Numbered from the stretch's first letter, positions 23,301 to 38,300 are shown. The stretch: 64,000 nucleotides of DNA from Nyssa sinensis (GCA_008638375.1 CM018032.1:1862001-1926000); one strand, 5' to 3'. Numbers and translations: made by a program. Notes: generated from the letters alone by a model not told the origin.

Positions 23301-26300
23301 TCCACCCTCTAAATCTTTTCTGGTTTGTTAGCAACTAACACCAGTATATTGAGAATACACAAAAAGACACATCATTAGATTGGAAAGTGTGCCTAAATTT
23401 AACTGCCCCCTTTCGATAACTATTGTTTCTTCTATCCAGCAAGTCTTTTGCCAAACATGTTCACAACCAAGTCCTATTTTATTATTGGCTTAAAAGACAC
23501 TCACAATGGCAAACCTAAATAGGAGATGGGAAGAGATCCCACCTCACCACCCAATGCATTCAGATCCACTATCTCCCCTTCGGAATAACCTTGGAATTGG
23601 ATATGGTTAGGTTAATGCGCAAGCCCGACAACATCGCAAAATATACAAGAATGCAAGGTGCGACTAGGGTTTCGAAGTGTGTTTTGAGGAGATAAAATAT
23701 TGAGAAAGGAGATTCCCTTTCATTAACCTTCAGGGATTTACCAACAATGAAAAGGGGGAGTGGAAATGAATGCTTAAATTCGCTCCCTCCATTTGTTCCA
23801 AGCCTCTTCTATCCATGACATGAAGTGAGAATCCAATGGACATGATCACAAGCCTCGTTAAACTTCAATGTGAGACCTGACTCCCTATTCCACAATCAAG
23901 AATCCAAACACTTGTTGCCCACAATAACCATATCCAGGATCTGTCTAGCTCCAACAAAAGCATTTTGGGATTCGTACACCACCTTCCCCACCACACTCTT
24001 CAATCAATTAGCTAAATTCTTGGCAATACTACCTATCAATCTGAGGTCCTATAACTCAGTGGCCCCTCCCTTCTTCAGACTTGGAGCAATGGAACACATA
24101 TTCAAGTTGCGTTCAAAACCCCCAGACTCATAAAGATGAAGTAGCACAGCCATACACCACCGCTAACATCCCAACATTGCTAAAAGAAGGCCATTGTCAT
24201 TCCATCCGAGTCCTGAAGCTTAGTTCCCATTACAACTCTTGGAGCAATCACTACCACCTCATTGAAAGGTCTCTAACCCTTCTCTGGTTATACAACACAA
24301 GCTCCTAAATCGATGGTCTCCTCTCATGAGGCTTTGACTACAAGTAGTCATAAAACAAAGAATCCCCTGGCTTATCTCCCTGTCTAGCTTCTTTCCCTCC
24401 CCATTAACCTATAGTCTCCCGATATGATTGTTTCTCCTCGGAGCATTGGTCATACAATGAAAGAATTTTGTATTCTGATCCCCATCCTTAAGCCCAAAGC
24501 GCTCTATTTCTTTCTTCGACTAATCCACTCCATCATAGCAATCATTGTCAGTTCCCCCTTCCTCTCTTACCTTCTTATGACTTCTTATGGTGATAAACCA
24601 TTTTTCCTTTCCTTCTTATCTAATTCTTTGATTTCCTTCAATATGGAAACCTTCCTAACCTCCAAGCAAGGATCAAAATATCGTTTCGATATATAGTTTT
24701 GGTCTGTCCGGAAGCGGAAACGTTTCGGAAACATAATAGAAATGGAGAAAAAATTGGAAACATGTGAAAACATAACTTAAAATTTATTTATTTATACAAA
24801 TAAGCCTATTTATTGAATATTTGTGCATGTTTAAGGCATATACATCATATTCATGATAAATGACACTAAAAATAATATAATAGGAACAAATAGACGTAAA
24901 GTTTTATTTCTAATTATTAAAATAAATAAATAAATTATATTTTTCAAGAAAATAAATAGCAATAAATAACATGCATTTTTAATACTAATATTAAAAAAAT
25001 AATATTTTTTTATCAAATAAATATTAATAATAAATGATATAATTTAATATATTATTTGTGTGTAAATAACTAAGCATGTATGTAATAAATAAAATTTTAA
25101 TACATAATTTGATAAATAATTTTTATTTTATTAATTTAAATTAATATTAATTGTAAAAAATTTAAATAACTAAGCATATATGATATATTATGTTAACTAG
25201 TCTAATACTAATATATATATATACATAGATTATATCAAATTAATTAAATAATTAATTATATATCTCTAATATATTATATGAATTAATTTAATTTAATAAT
25301 ATTCGGTATAAAGATATAATATTAAATATAAAAACATAATAACTATAGTAATCAATTTAATTAACTATTATATATTTAATCTAATATATAATTAATACAT
25401 AATATATATTATATATTAGACTATTATATATATATATTTTATTAATATAATTAATATATACTTAATAATTAATAAAATATATATATATATATATTAATCA
25501 ATAGATTTTATATATACTTAATGCATAACATAATATATATATATATATTATTATATTAAGTCTTAAGTTAAGAGAAACAGACATAGAACATTACCTGGGG
25601 TCGAGCCGGTCGGGGAGAGGGAGACGAGAGTGACGGAGAGTCGCAGTCGCGACTTCGGTCGGCGTCGGAATCTGAAGAACTAAAGATCGAGAGAGTAGAT
25701 CTGAAGAAGAAGAATTGAGGAAGAAAAATGGTCGGTTGTGGCTGGTTCGCGTGAGAGTCACAGACTCGCAGTGGCTAGCAACAATCAGGTTACCTCCTCT
25801 TTTCTCCTCTCTTCTTTCACTTTTCAAACATTTTAGGTCGAATCTTTTCTTTTTCCTGCTTTTTCTTGGCTCTGCGCTTCTCTGTCTTCTCTGTTTTCTG
25901 CTTTGCGCACATGGCGCACATGGTTTCGAATCAGGGTTGTCGATTCGTTCGAAACGATGTTGTTTCTTGCGAAACAAACCGAAACCAAAGTGTTTTGATC
26001 GAAACACTGGAATATCGTGATTCCTACGCGGTTTCGTTTCGGTTCCCGGCGAAGCCGAAAAATTTCGGTCGAAACTTCCGAAACGACACGATATTTTGTT
26101 CCTTGCCTCCAAGATACCAATCTGCTCTCTATTTCACTTTTTCAAATCTATTTTTTAAACTTGTAGGTTTTTAGCTAACATATAGGTAGGTGATCCTACT
26201 ACTTCAGAACCTTACCACGAACCCTTCACCTTCCTAATAAAGTCATCCTTATTCAACCACATGTTTTTGAATCTGAAAGTCCCTTTGCCCCCATGAATTC

Positions 26301-29300
26301 CATCACAGTCCAATAATATATGCACATGATTAGACAGGATGGGGAAAAGAAGAATGAATAATACAAGGAAAGTGTGCCTTCCAATCCATAGAAATCAAGA
26401 ATCTGTTAATGTGGGACATCAAAGGAGATTCCCTCTTGTTTGCCCACGTAAATCTCAGGCCTTCCAACAGAATGTCCTTAAGCTCACAAGCATCAATAAA
26501 CTCTAAATATCCCGCACAGCTGCTGAAATGCCCGTGCATCCCAACCTTTCACTTGGGTATCTAATCTCATTGAATTCTCCTCCAATGCACCATAGTTTCC
26601 CCCACTTAGGCTTTACTTCTAGATGATCTTTCCATAATTCCACCCTCCTCTAATCAAGCACAGGACCATACACTTCGGGACACCCTCTGAAAACTGTCTT
26701 CAACATTGTGGAGAAGACAACAAACAGAGTGTACTCCAATCCTATCATCCAACTTATGGACCGCCCTTTTATTGCCCTCAATCAAACAATGTTTTTTTTT
26801 TCCCCCCCGGTTAAGCTCAATCAAACAATGTTGCAAGTTCAATTTAAATAAACTTTGCCTCAAGCTCACAAGCATCAATAAAAGGGCTTGAACTTCACCT
26901 TCTTATTGTGTTGCCTGTTCCTGCTGGTCTAGAGGACGTGAAATTAGATGTCATCCCTACAAACACCCCCTGTATGTAATTGCTTTGGGTTACTAATGGA
27001 GCAATCATCAAAGTTGTGCTCCATCTCCCCTTTGAAGGAAGTTTGCATGCTTTTTTTTTTCTTTTTATATTTTGGGGGGGGGGGATTGTCCGTTGTCCGA
27101 CAAATGCTAGTCTGCCTACAGGAAAGGACTTTTATTAGGTCTTCTTGCATGACTCATATTATTGTTATTAACCTTCTTGAGAACAACAGGCCAAACTGGG
27201 GCCTCAATCTTTGGAGGCCTCTAATAGATTTCGGCATTCCTTGCAAGCAATTATGCATTTCTTTATTGTACCACTGGCATGGACTATGTATAAATGTAAT
27301 TGATAAGATCTATGGATTTTCCATAATTGTTATTTCAGGTGGGGGATGAAAATGTTACCTTGCCATACTGGTTGTCTAATGCCTCAGCACTTCTATGTCT
27401 CCTGCAAAGGAATTTACGATCCACTGGTTTTTTGACTGCAACCTCTCAATGGTCTGCATCTTCTGGTGTAAATGGGAGGGTTTTACAAGTGAGTTGTGTA
27501 GTTTGACACCAATCCACGTTATCATTAATATTCTTTTATTAATTGATTATATTTTAAGAACATTTCTCTATATTCGAGAGCATTTCTGCATTAATATTAC
27601 ACATCACTATATTTTTTAAAAAAATTTGAATCTTTAGGTTGCTAAGGATGGGTCAAAATACACTTACAATGCAACACAAAAGGCTCTGATTTGCAGATTG
27701 TCTCCTCTTCCCACTCTACACATGACAACTCATAAATTATGTGGAGTGTTATTTGGGTACCTTTTTTCCCCCCATTTTATGAATGTAGGTGTTTACAAAT
27801 GATACGTGTTAAAGGATTGTATTGCCCAGCCTAAAATGTGTCGAGTTACATAAAAATATGATGCTTTTGGAAGGCGAACAATGAAAAAATAGGAATTGCA
27901 TGTGGGATATGTCCTTATTTTTGGTTAAGCATGTGGGATGCGCATTGGAATTTGGATATTCTATTATCAAGTCCCTGGGTTAAATTGAGTCATAATTTGT
28001 CTATTTTAATTGTCATAATTTTTTTTTATGTTTTAATAAGTTTTAGGATTCTAGGGTATATTAATGATTTTCATTTTCTGGATGAGCTGTAGTAGTAGTG
28101 CATTGGTTTATTTATGAGTTGAATTATGTTTATGGGTCAATATATGGAGTAATGGGTCTAGAATAGTCCTAATAGTCAAAGTGAACAAATTGACTATTTC
28201 AAAATCCTAGACATTGTAGTAATAGGAGAAGTTCAGCAAATATAAGTATCTGCATAATCTTTCTTTTCAATCATAAGTCTGAACCTTTGTCTTTAGATCA
28301 TGAAGAGAACCTTAGTTCCAATTAAATGACGAGGTAAATTCAATGGATGGCAAGCAGAGTTCTATCGTGGCATCTGTTGCTTCGTTGGCATCAATAAACA
28401 CTACGTTGGAGGCTACCTGAGGCCATTGTAGTTTCTATTTTATGTGAGGATCTTGCTGAAGCTACAACTCAAGAATTAGAATCTTTTATTCTTGTCCAAC
28501 TTCAGTTTGGATGCCGAATCTATCCTACTGAAGTTAATCATACATATGAATAAGCATATGCTGATGTCAAGGAAACAAAGGTTGAGATTGTTGAGGTATT
28601 GGACAAAAATAGTAAGGAACTATATGATAAGGCTTCAAAATCCAAGGAACCCAAGGCAAAGGATGTGAATATCGGTCAATTTCTTGTTCCGGGTTACTCT
28701 TAAGGATATTTTTAGTTTTGAAGATTCACCATTTCAGATAGATTAAATGGTGTGGCAGAAATGATGAATTTATTATATTGTCCTTGCTGCTTCCAAAGGG
28801 AAGCTCATGCCAAAGCAAGTTTAGAATTCTCTACCTCCGATGATGCAATTTTGAAGCTTGTGGTATTTTAATACTTCAAGAGTACAAACTCAAGATTGAG
28901 TTTTCTCAAAAGTGGGGGAGAATGTTGCAAAGCATCTTAACAAGGAAAGAGGCAATTATGATTTCGTGTGGCATAATAGAGTTTCTAGGTTTGAATGGAA
29001 TCTTAATTTTTGTCTATTATAACTTACTATTAGCATAGTTTTATTTATTTGTTGATAGGTTTTAGGCTCATGGGTGATTTACTCTTCTTCACTTTGGTGG
29101 ACGGGTTGTAGTGGCAGCCCATGTATCTAATTTGGGTAAAGTTATTTATAGGGCCTTTATTAGATCTAGGGTAGTCTTAAATTGTTAAAAGAGTCAAAGT
29201 TTCCTATTTTAAGGTCCTAAACCTTTTAGTAATAGGATAAACTCATAAATTTATAAATATTTATGTAATCTTTATATTTCATGAAATTATGTTTTGAGAA

Positions 29301-32300
29301 TTTGAGAATATTTGTCTGACACGGCTTAATTCTTAGTAGGGCTGCAACTTGGGCAGGCTAACCTGAGCCAGCCCCAATTTTTTAGGGCTTTGGCTATGTT
29401 ATATGGTATTCGGGACAGGCCTAGACAAAAACTAAAGCCTGAAGTCAATTTGGGCTGGGCTTGGACAAACTCTTTGACAACCCGAGCCCAATGCATATCT
29501 ATATATGTAGTTTTAATCTGTACTGTTGATTATAAGATTAAGAGATTTAATATTGTTTTAATATATATTGTTCAGAACCCTAACAGCCCACAACCCAACT
29601 TTGTTCCTTCTTTTATATCTCAAACCCAAGTTGCACCTCACACGATGACTCTTTGGCCTCACCCCTACGACAATCGTCCATCTCCGGGCACCGATCTTCA
29701 TCCCATTTAATCACTGAACTTGCATCCCTTTCCATCATCGAACCTGTGTCACCAAGACACCAACAAACCTCTCGCCTATCTCCTTCGATCATCCAACCCT
29801 AGCCACAAGTCATCTTACTGTTTATGATCTCGGGTGACTGCAACAGAGCAAGAGACAAGTAAACAAGAGAGCCAGAAAAACCAATGCAGATCTTGGCCTC
29901 TCACCTCTCCCCTTCAATCATCCAACCCTAGCTGCATCAATGGCATATGACTACAACAAGTAAATCTTCTCTCTCGAAAAATGTTCTTTAGTGTGTATCG
30001 ATTGGTTCATCAATAGCATAATTTACTTTGTTTGGCTTACTCAGGTGGTTCCCCAAATCTTTTCTGTAGTGCACCATATATTTATGTTGTGCTTGCACAT
30101 TTTTTTATTTGTTGTTATTGTTTATTTTTTACTGCTTCTTCATTTTTTGGAATTCTTGAATCTTCTTACCTTTTGTAGTGCTTCCCTAGTTTGTTCCCTA
30201 GTTTGTGTTTGGACTCGGGCCTATCCCGATACAAGTTAATCTGTGCTTAGACTAATATGTTCGGGCTTGGGACAGGCTCGGGCTCACTATTCTAGAGCTC
30301 AGGCTAAGCCTGGACAGACCTCAAGCCCGGCCCGGCTTGTCCCACCCGGGTTGCCCACCTAATTCTTGCCATGGTGAAGCCTGAAAAATTATAGTTGAGA
30401 GTACCAGATAATGATTCCTATTCTTCGTCTCCTCTTCTTGTATTTGGTTTCTACTTGCACGATATTGTTCATAGCCCTAAAAAACTCCTATATCCATGGT
30501 ATTAAATATCGGCCATTACGTAACGTATCGGCCGTTGGCCCGTTACGTAACGGGTTTTGAGCCCTCCAAGTCCATTACACACCGATATATCGGTGTGTAA
30601 AATTTACAAGCGTAACAGCTGATACCGTTATGTAACGGCCGATACATAACAACATGATGTCTATGAGCTTAACAAATGGAAATGCTTATTTAGTTATTTA
30701 CTTTTTTATTTTCATGAATTTTTTTTCCATAAATTGAACATAGATATACGTTTTGAAGCTACCGCAAATAACCAGGATAGAGCTCACATTTATTAAAGTT
30801 TCCCAAAAGTAAAAAAATTGAAAGACTGGAGTTCATTTAAAATTCTGTAAGGTAAGCTTGATTACTAGAAATTTATATGTTATTTGCATGATTGACATGC
30901 TTAAGTGGGACAAGATTTCACATCACCCTTTTTTCAAAATTGAAAATTTCTTGTTACGTTGTTGGAGTTCCATTCATTGATGCTGTTTTAAGGTTTATAT
31001 CTTACTGCTTATACAAGGGACTGCGTGCTAATGTTAGAATCATACCAAAATGCGTGTATATAAAGTGAAATGTTGTGCATATCATGCACATTTTAATTTT
31101 TGTTTTCTTGATGATTTTCTTTATTAATTTTTATTCTTGATCCTATGTGTAATCACTGTTGATTGATTCTAATTCTGAAGTGGACGGTGTTGATGCTGAC
31201 CGCTGTAGATTATATTGGCATACCAAAATTAAAACTACAATCTTCTTAAAGAATGTTACTTTGTTCACCTCAGACTTGAATCTACATCCTCACAAGTCAC
31301 ACCTAATAGCCCAAGCTTTTACTATTGCACCCTGTAATGACCCGTATTGATTCCTAAAATGTTTATGTAACCAAATCAATATATATTGGAGAAAGCTTTG
31401 TTATCACCCTTATCAATAAACCCGTCCTCATTCATTTTTTTCCTGGTTATGCCATTCAACACGAAGTTTGAATGACTCCAGAAAATCACAAGGCTTTTGC
31501 ATTTTGTGAATCTTACTATGGCTTTATAATGCACGTTTTGCATTTATGTTACAGAAATGAGTGCATCTCATGTTATTCCCTCAACTTGTTTAGAAACTTG
31601 TAAAACTTTGATGATTGTTTGGCAGTCCATTATTTTCTTCTATAGTCTCTTTTTATAACCTATTCTGTTTGCAAAATACAATTGGTGGCTTTGTCCTCTC
31701 TCTTTTCTTGTTTAACCCAGTGAATTGATTTACACATGCTAGTTCCTTTAACTGCTTGATTTTATTTGCATAACTTGTTAAATTTGTAAAAGTTTATTCA
31801 AGAGATTCATTTTGTCCACAAACAGTAGCATTGTGGCTGTTCTACACTTGCTTTTCTAATGGATAATCAGCCTAAGTTCTCATAGCCAAATTATTAGTTA
31901 CCTATTATTTAAGATTGATGGTTTTTTCACTTAGGCTCTGAAGTCTCCTTTCAAATATATTGGATTTGAGGATGGTGTGTCACATTTGGAAGTAAGATAC
32001 CCGGCGATACTGTTTAAACAACAATTAACTGCTTGTGTGGAGAAGATTTTTGGCTTGATTCGTGATAATCTGAAGAAAGAAATTTCACCTCTACTGGGTT
32101 TATGCATTCAGGTGAGTCTTGCTTTTCCATTTAACTTGTCTGCTCAAATGATTTGTTTTTATTTGGCCATAAATCCTATGATATTTTGAGAATCTAGATT
32201 ACTTGGTAAGTTGATGGTGAAATTTGATTGCTATATTACAGCAAGTATAGTTAAAGGGGAAAGGCGCCCTTAAGACCTTAAATTACGTAAGGGGCGAGAC

Positions 32301-35300
32301 AACTAAAAAGGGCTAGTGTGAATGAAGCAAGTTGCTAACTTCTAAAAATAATCACAAAAAAAAAAAAAAATTACACATTAAAAGTTCAATTATTCTAAGT
32401 TAAACAATATCTTGTCCTAAATCCGCGTCTAAAAACCCAAGGATGCTAGAAGAACTAAAAGCTTGACCCCTACCAATAGCTCCCTTAAGATATTTCACAA
32501 TGTGATCCATCTTCCCAATGCCCATCTCGAATTTTTCATAATAATAAAAGAGAGATCAGGTCTTGAAACAGTTTAGTATATGAGCTTTCCTGCTAACCAT
32601 ATGTATCTTCCCAGCTCAGCAAATAATTGGCATTTATCTTTATTAAACTCTGCGTTAGGTCCATTGAGTATCAATGAGCTTGGCTCCCATGAGCCTGGTC
32701 TCTAATAAGATATCATTGGCAGACTTAATCTGAGAGAGATTCTCTCCGACCTTGCTACTTCTATACCTCAGAAATGTCTCAATTGGCCAAGATCAGTGTT
32801 GTTAAAGATGACTGGGCGCTCACCTAGGCGATAAGGCGAGGCAAGGATGAGGCGTATCGCTTGAACACACTCGAGGCGAGACGATTTCGATGAAGTGTTG
32901 CCTTGGCGATCGCCTCAACTAAGGCGAAAGGCATTGAGGCGAGAGCCTCATTAACTAAAACTTATTTACTTATATGTGCTCATGTATCTTGTCTTGTTAT
33001 TTTAGGATTAAATGTATCTCTTTTCCAGACAATATTCAAATGATATAGAAGTAACAAAAAAGGGAAGAAAATGTTTAAAATGGTCTCGTTGCTTAAAAAT
33101 TAATTACGTCATATGTCACCCTTTAGATTAAATTTTCTGTTATTACATAAAATATTATTTAAGTTAAAATAAATAAACATCTAATATATAATATTTTTTT
33201 TAATTAGTTCCTTACTTTATTCAGTCTAACACTTTTTGGTCTCTTCGCTTTTCAGGCAATGTAAGACCTTATCACCTTTAAACCACCTTTCGCCTTTAAC
33301 TACACTGGCCAAGATCCTTCGTATGAATGCTTACTCAAGCAGGATTTCATACCAGTCATGCCAAATTCATTGCTACCAGTGACTAACATATCATCAACAT
33401 GCACTGCAAGAATAATAGTATCTCTTTGACTGTAATGAACAACGACATGGAATGATCTGACAGTAGGTGCGTCATCCCATAAGCAACAACTATAGCACTA
33501 AACTTGTCAAACTACGTTCTGGTAGACTGTTCTAGACCATAAATAACCTTCCTTGCACATCTTTTCTAAATCCCTCTGCGCAACATATCCTGGAAGTTGC
33601 TGTATGTACATCTCTTATCAGAGATCACCATGAAGAAGTGCATCCTTAATATCAAGTTGGTAAAGGGACAACTTTTAACAACTGTAAAATACAACAGAAT
33701 GCGCACATAATTTAGATGAGCCACAAGTGAAAACATCCCAAAATAATTAAGCACAAATTTTTGAGGATATCCTTTTGCCACCAATCAAGCTTTTGAACAA
33801 TATCTCCTTCAAGACAGTATTTCACAATATAAATCCAATGACAACTTACATCCTGTTTGCCTAGAAGCAAAGAAGTGAGTTCCCATGTATTGTTTTGATG
33901 CAAGGTTGTTTTTTTCTTTTTATGGGTAAGTTGATGCAAAGTTGTTATCTCTTCATTAACAGCAGATTTCCCACTAGGAGAAGATAATGCGTGAACATGT
34001 GAATGAGGAACAAAAACAGAGGACAAAGGGAAAAAAAACAGAGCAATAACTTGGAGATAAAGGGGAGAAAGAAACTACATGTTGTATAGGGAACATGAAC
34101 GAGTACCTTTTTGAAGATCCTCAAAAAGGAGGAACCTTTGATGATTGGGGAGCCTCAGAAGAAGAAGATTGTTGGTGAGGTATAGGAGAATAGTCGACTC
34201 TCTTATAATTAATATTCAATAAGTTAATAATCTCTAATAATTAATAAATTTTTAAGAAACCAACTTGATTCTATAGTTTATAATTAATAATTCTATTACT
34301 TAATAATTAATACATTTTTCAAAAAAACCCTTTGTAATATTAATTAGTAGAGAGAAAAAAGTACTTATATATATTTTATTAATGACATGTTTTATTAATT
34401 ATATTTGTTAATTCTGGTAACGTAAGTAAAATATATTATTTCTACTAATGGAATAAGATTAAGTAAAGGAGTTAACAAATTCTTTCTTATAGGCTTGAGC
34501 ACATGGGATCAAAATTCTTTCTATTATTATGACTTTCTTGTTCGCTTGAGAAAGGTTCAAGTAAAATTACGATAGAGCAAGCACTAGGAATACAACCTTC
34601 CTTAGTCTAAATGGATATTAGGAGTTTTTTTTTATGTCTTAGATTGAATATTCTTTGTATTTTTTTTGTAAATGACCGAAATGTTGAAAAATTGTGTATA
34701 AGGTCTTCTATTTTTTTGTACTGAAAGTTATATATATGTAAGAAAAACTTTTTGATTAATTAAAGTATGAGAAAATTTTATAATTAATAATTCGAATAAT
34801 TAATAAATTTTCAATCTCCCATGTGTATTAATTATAAGAGGGTTGACTGTAGTTTGATCAACATGGACCCTTTGCCTTTTATGATAAACCTACAATGGTT
34901 TAGCCATTGGAGTAGATGACTCACTGGTGGGTACAGAATCAAAAACGATTGGTAAAGGTATTGAAGATGCAGCTACCAAAAGATCACTATTTAAAGCCAA
35001 ACCTTGTGAAGAAAAGAATGATGTGCCTTCAAAAAAAGAAACACCAACACTCACAAATAACAAGTTTTAAGATTCCAACACTTGTACATCTTTGGAATTC
35101 TTGAATAACACACAACATACATTTATGGCACAAGAATCCAATTTATCACTACCTGGAGCAAGGACTTGAACAAAGGACACACATGAGACAACCAAAAACT
35201 TGAGGAGGCAACTCAAAGAAAGGAAACCATGGATATAAAACGGAGGTATTTTCCCTTCAAGAACATATGAAGGCAGATGGTTAATAAGAAAAGATGTTAA

Positions 35301-38300
35301 AATAGGCCCAACACCCCCCCACCCACCACCAACCCATCCACCCACACACGCACACACACATACAAATCCTTAAGAGCATGGATCTGTATCATCAAGGTTG
35401 AAGGTTCTAGCAACCTTAGTTAAGTGTCTATTCTGATGTTTTGCAGCCCCTTTTTGTTGAGGGTTATAGCCACAAGATGTTTGATGAATTATTCCTTGTG
35501 AATTGCAAGAATCATCAGACATTTTTCAAGGCATTCTCTGATCTCGAGACACAAATAGAACATCCAAATTGATTTTCAATATTTTTATGAAACAGAGGAG
35601 AAATAGATGCAATCTCAGAATGAACATTTATGAAAAACAACCAAGTCATACTTGAACAGTCATCCACAAATGAGACAAAATAAGAAAATCCTAGCAAATT
35701 TGTATAGGAGGATCCCATATTTCGGTATGAACCAATTCAAAGGAATCAACCAATGTGATACTTCTGTCCCACATCGATTGGGTGGGAGTCGTGTGATTAG
35801 TATTTGAGACACCACAAGCTTTGCTACTAACTTGGGCTTAAGCCTTTTAGCCATAATGTTGTGCGCTCTTTAGGTTGTTAGAACTGTGGACTTGGGGCAA
35901 ACCACTACTACTACCACTACCAATACCAATTATATTACATCAAGGACCATCAGCAAGCACAACAGATGACTGAAAAGTAGAATGAGTATCTATAGAAGAA
36001 AGTAAGAAGCTTCACTGGTCGTGAGCAGAAGCTTGTAAGTCAATGACCCAAGAGGACAAGTTAGAAGATACTAAAGAAGCAATATTTATCTGAGTGTGCG
36101 AAGGTGTCTAAATTATTAGTTGGCAATTATTGTTCCTGCTAGACTAAAGCATTATACTCTTCCCTTGAAACTTCTGCAAAGTCACTAGTAGAAGCACTTG
36201 CTGGAACATTTAGAGCGCTAACATCTTGTTGATGAAGAGTATGAACCTCAAAAGAAAGCATCACTGATTAGGTTTAGTAGCTCATGGTTTGCCTATAATG
36301 TCATAGCGATTATCTGTAGTATGAGACTCTCCTCCATAGTGAGCACATCTAATGCTAACACGGCCATGTCTCTCTGAACAACCCGTACCAGTCTACCACA
36401 GCATAAAATATTTCACTGAGCTCTAAAACCATTATAGGATCATGTTCTCTTCCTGTTATCGCTACAATGACCAATGGAAGAATTCTTTCAACTTCCTAAA
36501 TTGACCAAAGCAGAATTCTCTCTACCCATAGAGATTGAAGATCCAGTTAAAGCATGAAGTAGCTGGGAATACACATTCGTCAAGGATGGATTCTACCTCA
36601 CCTGCCAAAATCTGACTTCTAAATGATTGAATAGAAGAATTAGGCCCAGATAAAAACTCATACATGAACTCCTCAAATTTCCCCTTTAAAATTTCACTAT
36701 CATAAATAAGAAGATGATATTGACTTAACTCATCTTACATCCCCTTAAAGGTGTAATATTAACCCCAAAGATTTATCCCCTTGTTGAAGCAAAAATCTGT
36801 TCTCGTAGAACTTATAAGCACACAAAACATTCTTTCCCAAAGGGAAGGTATCAGAAACTGTATCCTAAATCTCCTTTGCAGTATTACAAAGTATGGCTCC
36901 CTACTATTCCACTATAAGATCATTACAAGGAAATTCTCTGATCGCTACTCATCAAACTCCTTAATATCACTAGAGGTGAAGAAAAATAAGTTGTAACTTC
37001 GTTGTAGCACCCAAAATGATCTCGAAGGCTTGAGCCCACAAGTCATTGCTATTATTTTATTTCCCTGTTGTAATTTGCATACACATGCTATTAGTGGAAC
37101 AAGAACAAATTTGACTTTACTAGTTCTAACCATAACTAGAAAGAGAAAGAGAGGAAGAACTACATAAACGCCCAGGCCGTTGGAACACCACCAATATTTC
37201 TTACCCAAGAACTCTACCAAATATTGTAAAGATCACCACTGACCAGCAGCTAATCATACCCAATTCATATAAAAAAACCACAGTTCAAGCATTGAAAACT
37301 ATTTTCACACATCATGATGAATTAAAAGGTGGTAGGGATTGAAACACTTACCAACTCAATTCTACTTCTTTTCAAGGCATAAATAGAATGAACCATATCA
37401 CAAATATAAGTCCAGCAGCGAAAAACCATCCAAAACAAACAGAAATCAGCAACTTCAAATCAACATCTCAACTCAAAATCACAAAAATAAGGGTTTTGCA
37501 TATATGGTCGTTTCCAGCGTTATAACATGTGGAAGTGTAAGGTGAGGTGCTTGAACCTTTACAAGGTGAAGCGTAAGCCTTGAGGGATAAGCTTTTTGAG
37601 ACTTTTATCTTTATTGAAAATATGGTGTATCTGGGTGGAAAGGAACAACCGTGTCTTTGAAAATGTGGAGCTCTCCACTCCTTTTTTTAAAAACGCGTTT
37701 TTGCGCTTATTATTTTTCTGGGCCAAAGAGGCTTTTCCTGTAAATGTCTCTTCTTTTGTTGATTTTTTGGGGTCGGTAAGACCTTTGTAAAGTTTTTTGG
37801 GGTTTTTGCCCTTGTTGCCCTTCTTGGGACTTTTATTAATATACATCTTACTCTTTACTTATCAAAAAAACAAAAATATTATAATGAGTCAAAAAGAAAA
37901 AAATTTAGTAACCCCCGGGGTTTAGCTCGGATGGGAAGGCTTCAAGGGTTACTACCTCGAGGTCCCAAGTTCAAGTCCCGTCTTACTCGATATGTGGTTC
38001 TTGAGGGTGGGTTCAAAAATCCGGAGTTTGCCTTGTAGTCACAAGTTAAATGGCTCGTGTTTGGAAGGATGCTTCATCATAAAATAAAAAATAAATTTTT
38101 TTTTACATATTTTGAAACTTGGACAATCATTATAATTTTAAGTTCTAAGGGAAGGTTAAAATTTTGACTAATATATATATATATATATATACGAACTTAA
38201 AGTACAATACTTTTTCTCCTTTCCTCCCTCTTTTTCATGCTTGTTAGGGAAGAAAAATGTCAAATATTATTTGAAAATCATAGGAGAGCATAACCCATCT

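Larger units (their letters stand above)
32430..37250 (-). mobile_element. Decayed copia element F in the 9.5-kb intron
   Basis: Minus-strand pieces run in copia order from right to left: a gag-like region of uncertain extent (36000-37250), gag-pre-integrase and integrase (35900-35400, with [16 protein letters not shown] and [14 protein letters not shown]), RT (33784-33566, with [15 protein letters not shown]) and the RT active-site block [16 protein letters not shown] at about 33410-33360. 32430-32780 holds the RT end. It is split by the hAT MITE 32794-33307 and the TIR element at 34191-34852. LTRs were not identified. Many stops and frameshifts. Confidence 0.7.

Noticed and set aside
25591..26174. 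Frames of 95-173 codons on both strands
   Set aside because: They overlap each other in the GC-richer arm of a non-autonomous hAT-like element and show no domain.
27639..27720. Possible extra myosin exon after TTTAG ([14 protein letters not shown])
   Set aside because: Exon f joins directly in frame to exon g (VLQ to ALKSPFK), as expected in the family; this text matches no myosin block.
37911..38000. tRNA gene
   Set aside because: Good A- and B-box text but no cloverleaf, an extended unrelated body and a TA-rich tail; a SINE is more likely.
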